Shown here: piece after piece, positions 25,664 to 34,183 of the stretch
Layout: the number at the start of each line of letters is the position of its first letter
How positions within the stretch are numbered: position 1 is the first letter of the stretch
NCBI RefSeq assembly: GCF_014174155.1
Contig: NZ_JABEQM010000003.1
Location: 310,001 to 374,000 of the forward strand
Origin: Gluconacetobacter tumulisoli
GTDB lineage: Bacteria; Pseudomonadota; Alphaproteobacteria; Acetobacterales; Acetobacteraceae
DNA length: 64,000 nucleotides
Direction: 5' to 3'
The notes under the pieces: model-generated
The model's input: only the letters and a program-made list of their open reading frames with translations
The model's database searches: none
Told to the model about the DNA's origin: nothing
Made by a program: the position numbers and the translations under genes

Positions 25664-27477
25664 GGCGTACGCCCGGGGCGATCCGGATCCTGGGCGGCGT
25701 CCTGACCCTGTATCTGCTGGCGCCGTTCGCGGCGGGCCTGTCGCGGATGGGCGATGCGGATTGGCGCGGCGTCGACCGGGCGGCCCTGGTGCACGCGGCG
25801 TGCGTGTCCGTGGCCAGCGCGACGGCCGCGACCGTGCTGATCGCGGTGGCGGGCATTCCCCTGGGCTATGTCCTGGCGCGCGGGCGCGGATGGCGGGTGG
25901 CGGTACTGGGGGGCGTGGTGCAATTGCCCCTGGCCCTGCCGCCGCTGGCCAGCGGCATCCTGCTGCTGTTCCTGCTGGGGTATGGGGGGCTTCTGGGCGG
26001 GCTGACGCATGGCGCGCTGACCGAATCCTTCGCCGGAATCGTGCTGGCCGAGGCCTTCGTCGCGGCACCGTTCCTGATCGTCGCCGCCCGGTCGGCCTTC
26101 GCTGCGATCGACCCCGCGCTGGAAGAGGTCGCGGCCACCCTGGGGCACGGCCCCGGTGCTGTGTTCCGTCGCATCGGCCTGCCGCTGGCCCGCCGCGCCA
26201 TCCTGGCGGGGCTGCTGCTGGCATGGCTGCGCGCGTTCGGCGAATTCGGGGCGACGATGATGGTCGCCTACCACCCATATTCCCTGCCGGTCTTCACCTA
26301 TGTCGCCTTCGGGGGCGCGGGGCTGCCGGCCATGCTGCCGGTGCTGGCGCCGACGCTGGCGGTGGCTGCGATCGTCCTGGTCCTGGGGCAGGCCGTCGCG
26401 GTACCGCGACGCCGCCGGTACGGGCCGTTGCGCGATGTCCTGCCGCCTGTCGCCGCCGGTCCGGCGGTGGTGGGGCCGGGTCGGATACTGGTGTTGGACC
26501 TGCGTCAGAAGCTGGAAGGCTTCACCTTGCGGGTGGAGTACCGCACGCAGGCCCGGCGGCTGGCCATCCTCGGCGCCTCCGGGTCGGGGAAGTCCATGAG
26601 CCTGCGGACCATCGCGGGGCTGGAGCGCGGGGCGGGCTCGGTCGTCCGGTGCGATGGGCGCGACCTGGCCGCCCTGCCGCCCGAGGCGCGGGGCATCGCC
26701 TATGTTCCGCAGGGATACGCCCTGCCGCCGCATCTGACGGTGGAGGAGCAGGTGCGTTTCGCCGTGGACAGCGACCCGGCGCTGGTGGCGCACTGGATGG
26801 CTGCATTCGGGCTGGCGGAGTTGGCCGGGCGCTACCCGCACGAATTGTCGCCGGGGCAGCGGCAGCGCGTGGCGCTGGCACGGGCGCTGTCCCGGCCGTC
26901 GGCCGACCTCGTGCTGCTGGACGAACCGTTCTCGGCGCTGGATGCGCCGTTGCGCGCCCGGCTGCGGCGGGATGTCCTGGCCGTGCAGGGCGGGATTCGG
27001 GCGACGATGATCCTGGTCACGCACGACCCGGTCGAGGCGATGCTGCTGGCCGACGAATTGCTGCTGCTGGACGGGGGGGGCGTCATCCGGGCGGGTCCGG
27101 TGGATGAGGTCTTCTCCCGCCCCGGGGGGGAGGTCGCCGCAGGCTTGCTGGGGGCGCGGACGATTGGCGCGGGACATGTGCTGTCACCCGCGCGGATCGA
27201 TATCGGCGGCGGCGTCGCGCTGCGGGTCGCGGGCGCGCCCCTTTCGCCCGGCGCGCGCGTGCGCTGGGCGGTACGGCCGCATCAGGTCCGGCTGGACGAC
27301 CGGGGGGATTACGCGGCGACGATCCTGCATCGTGCCGCGATCCGCGATGGGCAGCGATCCGTCCGCCTGCTGCTGGGGGATGCGGTCCTGGATGTCGTCG
27401 CCGATCCGTCCTGCCCGGACACCGGGCCATGCCGGGTCACGATCGATCCCATGGCGCTTCAGGTCTGGCCGGCCTGA
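25660..27477 (+). CDS. Fused molybdate/tungstate ABC permease-ATPase (ModB-ModC)
   Basis: A 605-aa protein joining two subunits normally encoded apart. Residues 1-255 are a ModB-like permease with about five helices and the EAA loop AAIDPALEEVAATLGHGPGA. Residues about 275-605 are the ATPase: Walker A GASGSGKS (about 304), Q-loop YVPQG, signature LSPGQRQR, Walker B LVLLDEP, H-loop VTHDP, and a C-terminal TOBE-like part. It starts inside the stop of the binding-protein gene (ATGA). The last 41 bp overlap the convergent aconitase-X small-subunit gene. The frame is clean through the junction, so fusion is real in this sequence. Confidence 0.9.
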   Translation: MRRTPGAIRILGGVLTLYLLAPFAAGLSRMGDADWRGVDRAALVHAACVSVASATAATVLIAVAGIPLGYVLARGRGWRVAVLGGVVQLPLALPPLASGILLLFLLGYGGLLGGLTHGALTESFAGIVLAEAFVAAPFLIVAARSAFAAIDPALEEVAATLGHGPGAVFRRIGLPLARRAILAGLLLAWLRAFGEFGATMMVAYHPYSLPVFTYVAFGGAGLPAMLPVLAPTLAVAAIVLVLGQAVAVPRRRRYGPLRDVLPPVAAGPAVVGPGRILVLDLRQKLEGFTLRVEYRTQARRLAILGASGSGKSMSLRTIAGLERGAGSVVRCDGRDLAALPPEARGIAYVPQGYALPPHLTVEEQVRFAVDSDPALVAHWMAAFGLAELAGRYPHELSPGQRQRVALARALSRPSADLVLLDEPFSALDAPLRARLRRDVLAVQGGIRATMILVTHDPVEAMLLADELLLLDGGGVIRAGPVDEVFSRPGGEVAAGLLGARTIGAGHVLSPARIDIGGGVALRVAGAPLSPGARVRWAVRPHQVRLDDRGDYAATILHRAAIRDGQRSVRLLLGDAVLDVVADPSCPDTGPCRVTIDPMALQVWPA

Positions 27478-27907
27478 TCGGGACCGTGATCCTTGCCCCG
27501 CCCGGTCCCGCGTCGACGATGGCGTAGGCCGCGTGCCGCAGCCGGTCCAGATCGGCGGGCGAGGCGGTCACGACCGGAATATGCAGGCCATAGAGGAAAT
27601 CGGCGACCAGCGCGCCGATGGTCAGGATGGGGTCGGGCGCCCCCAGGACGATCGCCCGGGGTGCCAGGCCGCGGCGCGCGGCCTCGACCAACGCGCTGGA
27701 GGACGAGGACGACCCCCGCGCCTGCGGCATGACCAGCACCGCGCCGGCAAGGGTGCGGCCGACATCCGGATGGGTGGTGTCGCAGATGGTCCCGCGATCC
27801 AGGTCCAGGCCGCCCCACAGGCTGAGCGGCACCGCCAGGAAGACGACCGGCCCTTCGGCGAGCCCCTCGACCACGGTACGGCTATCGGCGGATCCACCCT
27901 GGATCAT
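27437..27907 (-). CDS. Aconitase X small (swivel) subunit, DUF126
   Basis: A 156-aa protein matching the swivel domain that closes over the active site of aconitase-X dehydratases. Landmarks are VVEGLAEGPVVFLAVPLSLWGG and the loop MPQARGSSSSSSAL, whose serine run contacts the substrate, then RGLAPRAIVLGAPDPI and GLHIPVV. The start ATG overlaps the large-subunit stop (ATGA). In bacteria this pair acts as a cis-3-hydroxy-L-proline dehydratase; in archaea as phosphomevalonate dehydratase. The gene end overlaps the convergent transporter gene by 41 bp. The frame is open upstream but only as a shadow. Confidence 0.85.
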   Translation of the reverse strand: MIQGGSADSRTVVEGLAEGPVVFLAVPLSLWGGLDLDRGTICDTTHPDVGRTLAGAVLVMPQARGSSSSSSALVEAARRGLAPRAIVLGAPDPILTIGALVADFLYGLHIPVVTASPADLDRLRHAAYAIVDAGPGGARITVPIRPARPEAPWDRS

Positions 27908-29241
27908 GACGACACCACCACGCCCGCGACGGCCGAGGTGATGCAGCGCGCCATGTCCAGCAACCCGGCCCGTCGTCCCAGATTGCCGGGGCCGTAATGC
28001 GCCCATTTGGCGGAATTGGTCAGGATCACCCCCGGCGCATCCGGCGCGACCGGAGCCAGGTAGGTGCAGGTATCGACCACCAGCGTCACGCCGAAGGCGT
28101 CGAAGGACGCGGCCATCGCGTCGGCGCGCACGGCCTCGGCGATCTCGCGCGCGGTTGAGACGAAGACCGGCACGCGTGCCGGGCCGCCGGCATCGCGGAT
28201 GCAGGCCGCCAGGTCCTGGAACTCCCGCCACGAGAAATGCGGCGTGCCCAGGCAGACCGCCGCCACCGGGTCCCTCGGCGCGACCGGGCACAATCGGGCG
28301 AAGGCGGCGTGCAGTTCGGTGGCGTCGACGCGAAGGGTCGGCAGGTCCAGCGCGGCCAGCGCATTCGGCGACGGGGCCTCCGGCGTGATGCCGGTCGCAT
28401 GGAACAGGGCCACGGACCCCGAGGATGCGGCGGCGGCGCCCAGCGCCTTCAGGTCATCCTCGGTCGTGTCGGCCGGCAGGCCGGACAGGACCGGCACGAG
28501 GCTTCCCGCCCGGGTGCCGGTCACATAGCCCACGGTGGCGAAATACAGGTCGCGCGGCAGGCCGGCCGACGCGATCGTGGACATATGCAGCGACAGGCGC
28601 GGGATTCGCCGGGCATCCAGATGCAATCCCGAACGGGGCACGCGCCCGGTCAGCGCGGCGCACAGGTCGGCGAAATCGCCATACCGGTCGGTCCGTGCGC
28701 CCAGCACGGAATTGGCGAAGACGATGGCGTTCGATTCCGCCCAGGCCACTTGTTCGCCGAATCGGGGACGGATGATCCGCTGATAGGGCGCGCAGGTCAG
28801 CGTCGGCATGCAGCCCAGCGCGACATAGCCCGCCGTCAGGTCCGATTGTTCGGCGATCAGGGCCGGATCGCCCCGGTGCAGGGGCGGTTGCGTGACGTCC
28901 ACGGCCGCGACGTTCATCGTTGTCGGAACCCGCACCCGCGCCCCCAGCGCCCGGAACCGGTTGACGAAATCCAGCCCCGACGGTCCGTGATAGAGGCAGC
29001 CGTCGATATGGGCCGAGGCGATCGGCACGAACGATTCGGCATCGACCACGCGGGCATAACGCAGCAGCAGTTCCATGGCCGCCTTCGCGCCCGGCCCATG
29101 CCCCCCGTCCAGCAGGGCGCGGTCGTCGTCGTCCAGCGACAGGATCACGAGGTCACGCGATCGACGCGCGGAAGGGGCATGGCCGGTCCTGTCATCGGGG
29201 GGTTGGACGCCATCATCATAGGCCGACGGTGGCATTTTCAA
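27904..29241 (-). CDS. Aconitase X large subunit (probable cis-3-hydroxy-L-proline dehydratase)
   Basis: The 445-aa catalytic subunit (DUF521) of an Fe-S hydro-lyase. Cysteines that can hold the cluster are in VALGCMPTLTCAPY, VDTCTYLAP and MARCITSA; further landmarks are HIDGCLYHGPSGLDF, GARVRVPTTMNV, GLHLDARR and ILTNSAKWAHYGPGNLGR. The N-terminal 30 residues are a low-complexity extension. Bacterial homologs dehydrate cis-3-hydroxy-L-proline to a pyrroline carboxylate. It lies 7 bp after a LysE exporter gene and overlaps the small-subunit gene. No proline-forming reductase is nearby, so the pathway is incomplete here and the substrate is inferred. Confidence 0.85.
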   Translation of the reverse strand: MKMPPSAYDDGVQPPDDRTGHAPSARRSRDLVILSLDDDDRALLDGGHGPGAKAAMELLLRYARVVDAESFVPIASAHIDGCLYHGPSGLDFVNRFRALGARVRVPTTMNVAAVDVTQPPLHRGDPALIAEQSDLTAGYVALGCMPTLTCAPYQRIIRPRFGEQVAWAESNAIVFANSVLGARTDRYGDFADLCAALTGRVPRSGLHLDARRIPRLSLHMSTIASAGLPRDLYFATVGYVTGTRAGSLVPVLSGLPADTTEDDLKALGAAAASSGSVALFHATGITPEAPSPNALAALDLPTLRVDATELHAAFARLCPVAPRDPVAAVCLGTPHFSWREFQDLAACIRDAGGPARVPVFVSTAREIAEAVRADAMAASFDAFGVTLVVDTCTYLAPVAPDAPGVILTNSAKWAHYGPGNLGRRAGLLDMARCITSAVAGVVVSS

Positions 29242-29248
29242 AACGGAC

Positions 29249-29872
29249 CTATCGCCGGTCGTGCAGCAGCAGGATCCCGCCGAACAGGATGAACAGCGAA
29301 CCGCTGGCCCGCTGCACGCGCCGCCGCCATGCCGGACGGGTCAGCACGGCGGACAGCCGCGCGCCGCCGGTGGCGTAGATCAGGAACCACAGCGTTTCGG
29401 TCGCGGCCGAGGTCGCGATCAGAATGGCGTATTGCGCGGGTTGCGGCGCCGAGGGGTTGACGAATTGCGGCAGGAAGGACGCCGCGAAGATGATCGCCTT
29501 GGGGTTGCTGATGCCGACCAGGAACGACGCGGCCAGTGACGCGCGGACCGACAGGACGGCCTGCCCGTCGACGTCCTGCCTGTCCGCCGTCCTGTCCAGC
29601 CACGCCCGCAGGCCGAGCTGGATCAGGTAGAACGCGCCGGCATATTTCAGGATGCTGAACAGTGTGGGCGATGCCATCAGCACCGCGCTCAGCCCCGCTG
29701 CGGACGCGCTCAGCAGCACGACCAGCGCCAGAAGGCATCCGGCCATGCTGTGGATGCATTTGCGCAGGCCGTGCCGGATGCTGAACGTCATGATGTGCGT
29801 CATGTTCGGCCCCGGAATGGCCGACAGCAGGAATACGGCGTTCAGATAGAGCAGCCACCCCTGGAGCGTCAT
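29249..29872 (-). CDS. LysE/RhtB-family amino acid exporter
   Basis: A 207-aa inner-membrane protein with about six helices. It has the family start WLLYLNAVFLLSAIPGPNMTHIM (SIPGPN pattern) and the later GISNPKAIIFAASFLPQFV. RhtB-type members export threonine, homoserine and other neutral amino acids. It is placed between threonine aldolase (5 bp upstream) and the aconitase-X subunits (7 bp downstream), so the operon links export to hydroxy-amino-acid turnover. The exact cargo is unknown. Confidence 0.9.
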   Translation of the reverse strand: MTLQGWLLYLNAVFLLSAIPGPNMTHIMTFSIRHGLRKCIHSMAGCLLALVVLLSASAAGLSAVLMASPTLFSILKYAGAFYLIQLGLRAWLDRTADRQDVDGQAVLSVRASLAASFLVGISNPKAIIFAASFLPQFVNPSAPQPAQYAILIATSAATETLWFLIYATGGARLSAVLTRPAWRRRVQRASGSLFILFGGILLLHDRR

Positions 29873-29877
29873 GACGA

Positions 29878-30951
29878 TCAGGTTCGTGCGTACGACAGGT
29901 TTGTCCCGGCGGCGTCCGCCCCCGTGACGTCGCGCAGGTCGCGCACCAGCGCATCGATCCGCGTCCGGTCGGAATCCCAGGCGAACATGAACCGCGCGCT
30001 GTCGCCGATGAAGCTGTAGAAGATCCAGCCCCGTTCATGCAGCGCCGCCGTAATCTCGGGCGGAAGCTTCAGGAATACCGCGTTGGCCTGGACCGGGAAC
30101 AGGATGTCGACGCCCGGCAGTCCGGCGACCTGGTCGGCGAAATGCCGCGCGCAGGCATTGGCGTGGGCCGCATTGGCGCGCCACGCACCGGTTTCGAACA
30201 TCACGGCCCACGGGGCGGACAGGAAGCGCATCTTGGAGGCAAGCTGTCCTGCCTGCTTGCAGCGGTAATCGAACCCGTTGGCCAATGCGCGGTTGAAGAA
30301 CAGCACGGCCTCGCCGATCGCCATGCCGTTCTTGGTGCCGCCGAAGCTCAGCACGTCCACGCCGGCGCGCCAGGTCATGTCGGCCGGGCTGCACCCCAGG
30401 CTTTCGATCGCATTGGCGAAGCGCGCGCCGTCCATATGCAGCCTCAGGCCCAGTTCCCGGCAGGTCCGGGCGATGTCGCGGATCTCCTCCAGGCTGTAGA
30501 CCTGCCCGGTTTCCGTCGGTTGCGTGATGGTGACGGCGCGCGGGCGCGGGAAATGGATGTCGGTGCGGCCCAATGCGAACGCGCGGATGGCCTCGGGGGT
30601 CAGCTTTCCGCTTTCGCCGCGCGCCACCAGGATCTTCGCGCCGTTGGAAAAGAATTCCGGCGCCCCGCACTCGTCGGTTTCCACATGGGCGGTCTCGGAC
30701 GCGATGATGCTTTCATAGGACTGGCACAGCGCCGCCAGGGCCAGCGAATTGGCGGCCGTGCCGTTGAAGACGAAAAACAGTTCGCAATCGGTCTCGAACG
30801 TCGCGCGGAAGGCGTCCGCCGCGCGCATCGTCCACGGGTCGTCGCCGTAAGCCTGGGCCGATCCGCGATTCGCCTCATCCATCGCGCGCATGGCTTCGGG
30901 ACAGATGCCTGCGTAATTGTCGCTGGCGAACTGCTGCTGTGTGTGGGGCAT
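29878..30951 (-). CDS. Low-specificity threonine aldolase
   Basis: A 357-aa PLP enzyme that cleaves threonine and other beta-hydroxy-alpha-amino acids to glycine and an aldehyde. The N-terminus FASDNYAGICPEAMRAM, AYGDDPWT, HMDGARFANA and SFGGTKNGMAIGEAV are family landmarks; Lys207 in GGTKNG is the PLP lysine. The ATG at 30951 gives the proper N-terminus; a longer frame reaches 31128 without support. First gene of a tightly spaced operon with a LysE exporter and aconitase X. Both enzymes act on beta-hydroxy amino acids. Confidence 0.92.
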   Translation of the reverse strand: MPHTQQQFASDNYAGICPEAMRAMDEANRGSAQAYGDDPWTMRAADAFRATFETDCELFFVFNGTAANSLALAALCQSYESIIASETAHVETDECGAPEFFSNGAKILVARGESGKLTPEAIRAFALGRTDIHFPRPRAVTITQPTETGQVYSLEEIRDIARTCRELGLRLHMDGARFANAIESLGCSPADMTWRAGVDVLSFGGTKNGMAIGEAVLFFNRALANGFDYRCKQAGQLASKMRFLSAPWAVMFETGAWRANAAHANACARHFADQVAGLPGVDILFPVQANAVFLKLPPEITAALHERGWIFYSFIGDSARFMFAWDSDRTRIDALVRDLRDVTGADAAGTNLSYART

Positions 30952-31041
30952 CGGATCGTGGGCCTTTCGTCGTCCGGTTCGGTCCATCGCGAACGAAATG
31001 ACGTGCGGCTCCTGTCCGTTGGTTGCCGGATCGGCCACATC

Positions 31042-31055
31042 TTCCCGTGCGGGAA
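31042..31055. promoter_or_regulatory. Palindrome in divergent gap upstream of threonine aldolase operon
   Basis: TTCCCG-TG-CGGGAA, a perfect 6-2-6 inverted repeat about 90 bp upstream of the aldolase start, in the 269-bp gap shared with the DUF4010 gene. A second perfect palindrome, TCCGATATCGGA, lies at 31146-31157. Either could be an operator; no regulator gene is adjacent. Confidence 0.35.
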
Positions 31056-31220
31056 CGCCACCTTGCTCGGATGCAGGTTGGTGTCGGGCGACGGCCCGAC
31101 TCTGGATGCGTGACGTCTGATAGCGCATGGCCCAGCCTGCGACAATCCGATATCGGAAACCCTGCGTTGTGCGAAGGGCGGCGGCATGGTTCCCTTCTGC
31201 CCGTGCAGGAGGGGGCCTGG

Positions 31221-32498
31221 ATGAAACTGGTCGCGGATCTTCTGGCCACTCTGGGCCTGGGCTTCTTCTTCGGCCTGGCGTTCGAGGAATTCCATCGCGA
31301 CGATACCGGCACGCGGCCCGGCGGCATCCGGACCTTTCCGCTGCTGGCGCTGTGCGGGGCGCTGCTGTTCTGGCTGACCCCCGGCAATCCGGTTCCGTTC
31401 TGTATCGGTCTTCTGGTGGTGGGCGCGTGGCTGGCGCTGTTCTATGCGACGCGCCTGCGGACCGGCGGCGATAACGGCATCGTCGTGCTGGTGTGCAATC
31501 TGCTGGTCTATCTGCTGGGCGCGGTGGTCATGGCCGGTCCGCGCTGGGTCGCGGTCGGGGGGACGGTGGGCGCGGTGCTGCTGCTGACGGGCCGCGACTG
31601 GCTGCACGCGCTGGCCCGGCGCGTGGGCCTGGACGAGATCGTGACCGCCGGCAAGTTCCTGATCCTGACGGGCCTGGTGATGCCGCTGCTGCCGGACGTT
31701 CCGGTCACCCGCCTGACCAACCTGACGCCGCACCAGGTCTGGCTGGCGGTGCTGGCGGTGTGCACGGTGTCCTATGCCAGCTACCTGCTGCAACGCTACG
31801 TCGCGCCGAAGGGGGCGGGGGTGTGGGTGGCGTTGCTCGGCGGTCTCTATTCCTCGACCGCGACGACGATCGTGCTGGCGCGTCGCCTGGGGGGCGTCGC
31901 ATCCGACTGGCGTCAGACGCAGGCCGGAATCGTCCTGACCACCGCGATCATGTACCTGCGCCTGACGGTCATCGTGGGCGTGTTCGACTGGCCGCTGGCG
32001 CTGCGTCTGGCGCCGCTGGCGATCGGGCTCGCCGCCTGCGGGGGGCTGGTCGCCGCCATCGTATATCGGTGCGGCGCACCGGACCCGGCGGCGGCGCAGG
32101 CGGCGCCGCGCGATCCGTCCAATCCGTTGGCCCTGACGGCGGCGCTGGTCTTCGCGGCGCTGTTCGTCGCGATCTCGCTCGCGACCGGATGGGCGCGCGC
32201 CCGTTTCGGGGTGGCGGGCCTGTATGCCCTGGCCGCCGTCGTGGGGGTCAGTGACATCGATCCGTTCGTACTGGGCCTGGCGCAGGGCGGCGCGCCGGGC
32301 ATGCCGATCGCCGCCGCGGTGCTGGCCATCCTGATCGCGGCATCGTCGAACAACGTGCTGAAGGCCGTCTATACGCTGGCTTTCGCCGGGTGGCGGCATG
32401 GTGCGTTGCCGGCATGCCTGCTGGTCCTGCTGGGGGCGGCGGGGATCGGGGCGGCGCTGATGCTCGGCGGCCTGGTCCCGGGCGCCGGCGGAGGGTGA
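31221..32498 (+). CDS. MgtC/SapB-type membrane protein with DUF4010 domain
   Basis: A 425-aa protein with about 12 membrane segments. The N-terminal part (LVADLLATLGLGFFFGLAFE, then GGIRTFPLLALCGALL) is the MgtC/SapB motif set (GLxxG near the N-terminus and GxRTxxL); the C-terminal DUF4010 part holds GLYSSTATTIVLARRLG and ALAAVVGVSDIDPFVLGLAQ. The family has no proven transport function; links to Mg or metal homeostasis are suggested from MgtC. The ATG at 31221 follows AGGAGGGGG. Separate promoter from the divergent threonine aldolase operon. Confidence 0.85.
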   Translation: MKLVADLLATLGLGFFFGLAFEEFHRDDTGTRPGGIRTFPLLALCGALLFWLTPGNPVPFCIGLLVVGAWLALFYATRLRTGGDNGIVVLVCNLLVYLLGAVVMAGPRWVAVGGTVGAVLLLTGRDWLHALARRVGLDEIVTAGKFLILTGLVMPLLPDVPVTRLTNLTPHQVWLAVLAVCTVSYASYLLQRYVAPKGAGVWVALLGGLYSSTATTIVLARRLGGVASDWRQTQAGIVLTTAIMYLRLTVIVGVFDWPLALRLAPLAIGLAACGGLVAAIVYRCGAPDPAAAQAAPRDPSNPLALTAALVFAALFVAISLATGWARARFGVAGLYALAAVVGVSDIDPFVLGLAQGGAPGMPIAAAVLAILIAASSNNVLKAVYTLAFAGWRHGALPACLLVLLGAAGIGAALMLGGLVPGAGGG

Positions 32499-32564
32499 AA
32501 CCGGAGCGTCGGGCAACCCGGAGGCTGCTGGATCGCTTTCACCCCGCACGAAGGGGGTGGCACG

Positions 32565-33725
32565 ATGGATATTCCGGATCACATCGATGTCCTGATCGTC
32601 GGCGCGGGCCCGGTGGGCCTGGCCTTGGCCGCCGCCCTGTGCCGGTCGGGGGTGTCGGCCTGCCTGCTGGACCGGCAGGCGGAAGGGGCGAACACATCGC
32701 GGGCCGCCGTGGTCCACGCCCGGTCGCTGGAAATGCTGGAGGATATCGGGGCCACGCCTCTGCTGCTGCGCGAGGGGCTGAAGATCCCGCTGTTCCGGGT
32801 GCGCGAGCATGACCGGGTTCTGATGGAAATCGACCTGGGCGTGACCAAGACGACCTATCCCTTCGCCTTGACATGCCCGCAGAACCGGACCGAGGCGATC
32901 CTGCTGTCCCGGCTGGTGGAATGCGGCGGCACCGCCCTGCGGCCAGTGGACGTGACAGCGATCCGGCCGGTGGCGGACGGGATCGAGGTCGATGCCAGCA
33001 TGGACGGCGGGGTGCGGACCGTCCGGGCGCAATGGGTGGTCGGCTGCGACGGGGTGCACAGCCTGGTACGCCAGCAGGCCGGGATCGGATTTGTCGGGGG
33101 CGCCTATGCCGAGGAATTTGCCCTGGCGGACGTCCACATGAGTTGGCCGCTGGACCGGGAGGAGGTCAGCCTGTTCCTGTCCCCCGATGGGCTGGTCGTC
33201 GTCGTGCCGCTGCCGGGCGATCGCTTCCGGATCGTCGCCACGGTCGCCGATGCGCCCGATGTGCCGGATGTGGCCTATATGCAGGCCCTGCTGTCCGCGC
33301 GCGGGCCGACAGGGGAGACGATGCGCGTGACCGATGTCGTCTGGGGGTCGCGTTTCCATATCCAGCACCGTGTCGCGACCGTCATGCGCAAGGGGCGGGT
33401 TCTGCTGTGCGGCGATGCAGCGCATGTGCACAGTCCGGCGGGCGGACAGGGGATGAACACCGGCCTTCAGGACGCGATAAGCCTTGCGGCATCGCTGGCC
33501 CGGGCGGTGCATGACGGCGACGAGGGCGACCTGGATACATGGGCGGCCCGTCGCCTGCGGATCGCGCGGGAAGTCGTGACCATGACGGACCGGATGACGC
33601 GCGTCGCGACGGCGCGATCGATGCCGATGCGCCTGCTGCGCAATCTGGTCATCGGCGTGGTGGGACGGCTGCCGGGCATGCCAGAACGGATCGCCGGGAA
33701 GCTGGCCGAACTCGATCGGCGCTGA
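32565..33725 (+). CDS. FAD-dependent aromatic-type monooxygenase
   Basis: A 386-aa class A flavin monooxygenase. N-terminal FAD motif DVLIVGAGPVGLALAAAL (GxGxxG), DG motif VVGCDGVHSLVRQQAG near residue 160, and the ribityl-binding GDAAHVHSPAGGQGMNTGLQ near residue 285. Members hydroxylate phenols, quinone precursors or antibiotics with NAD(P)H and oxygen. It lacks the thioredoxin-like C-terminal domain of larger phenol hydroxylases and ends with a short amphipathic tail (RLLRNLVIGVVGRLPGMPER), perhaps membrane-associated. No aromatic pathway gene is near, so substrate unknown. Confidence 0.87.
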   Translation: MDIPDHIDVLIVGAGPVGLALAAALCRSGVSACLLDRQAEGANTSRAAVVHARSLEMLEDIGATPLLLREGLKIPLFRVREHDRVLMEIDLGVTKTTYPFALTCPQNRTEAILLSRLVECGGTALRPVDVTAIRPVADGIEVDASMDGGVRTVRAQWVVGCDGVHSLVRQQAGIGFVGGAYAEEFALADVHMSWPLDREEVSLFLSPDGLVVVVPLPGDRFRIVATVADAPDVPDVAYMQALLSARGPTGETMRVTDVVWGSRFHIQHRVATVMRKGRVLLCGDAAHVHSPAGGQGMNTGLQDAISLAASLARAVHDGDEGDLDTWAARRLRIAREVVTMTDRMTRVATARSMPMRLLRNLVIGVVGRLPGMPERIAGKLAELDRR

Positions 33726-33739
33726 CGGGGCGGTCCGGG

Positions 33740-34183
33740 CTATGCCGAAGGGGAGTTGCCGGCCAGCAAGGCGATGGTCCGTTCGTCTTCCCGGCCGCCG
33801 TAATAGCGCTGCAGGGCATCGCCGTAGGCGGCTTCCCCGGGTCCCGCCCGATGGAACAGGGTCATGGACGATTGGAATTTCCGGTCGTCGGGCGATCCGA
33901 AGATCTCATGCGCCGAACGCCCGGTGGTCTGGTTCACACGCGTGACGCAGTCCCGAAGCCTCGGCCCCAGAACCGGATGGGCGAGATAGGCGCGGGCATC
34001 GTCCAGAGATGCCAGGGCATACCGCCGCGCCATGTCGCTGTGGCCCAGTCCGGCCAGTTGCGGAAAGACGAACCACATCCAGTGGGTGCGCTTGCACCCG
34101 GCGGACAATTCGCGCTGCACGTCGGCCATGACCGGTGCCTGGGCCGCGAGGAAGCGGTCGGGATCGAACGGATCGGCTGTCAT
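33740..34183 (-). CDS. DUF1810 protein
   Basis: A 147-aa cytoplasmic protein. Family landmarks are FLAAQAPVMADVQRELSAG, KRTHWMWFVFPQL, LGHSDMARRYALASLDDARA and AHEIFGSPDDRKFQSSMTLF. The function of DUF1810 is not known to me. The ATG at 34183 has AGGAGA upstream. The frame continues open upstream to 34348 and beyond, and that extension encodes a remnant of a MocR C-terminus, so it is not part of this gene. Confidence 0.85.
   Translation of the reverse strand: MTADPFDPDRFLAAQAPVMADVQRELSAGCKRTHWMWFVFPQLAGLGHSDMARRYALASLDDARAYLAHPVLGPRLRDCVTRVNQTTGRSAHEIFGSPDDRKFQSSMTLFHRAGPGEAAYGDALQRYYGGREDERTIALLAGNSPSA

Noticed and set aside
24020-26278. 752-aa minus-strand frame over the molybdate operon
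   Set aside because: Arg/Pro/Gln-rich shadow opposite clear mop, binding-protein and transporter genes.
30600-33512. 970-aa open frame on the minus strand
   Set aside because: It is the antisense of the DUF4010 and monooxygenase genes, with biased Gln/Arg/His/Asp composition and no domain, typical of GC-rich shadow frames.
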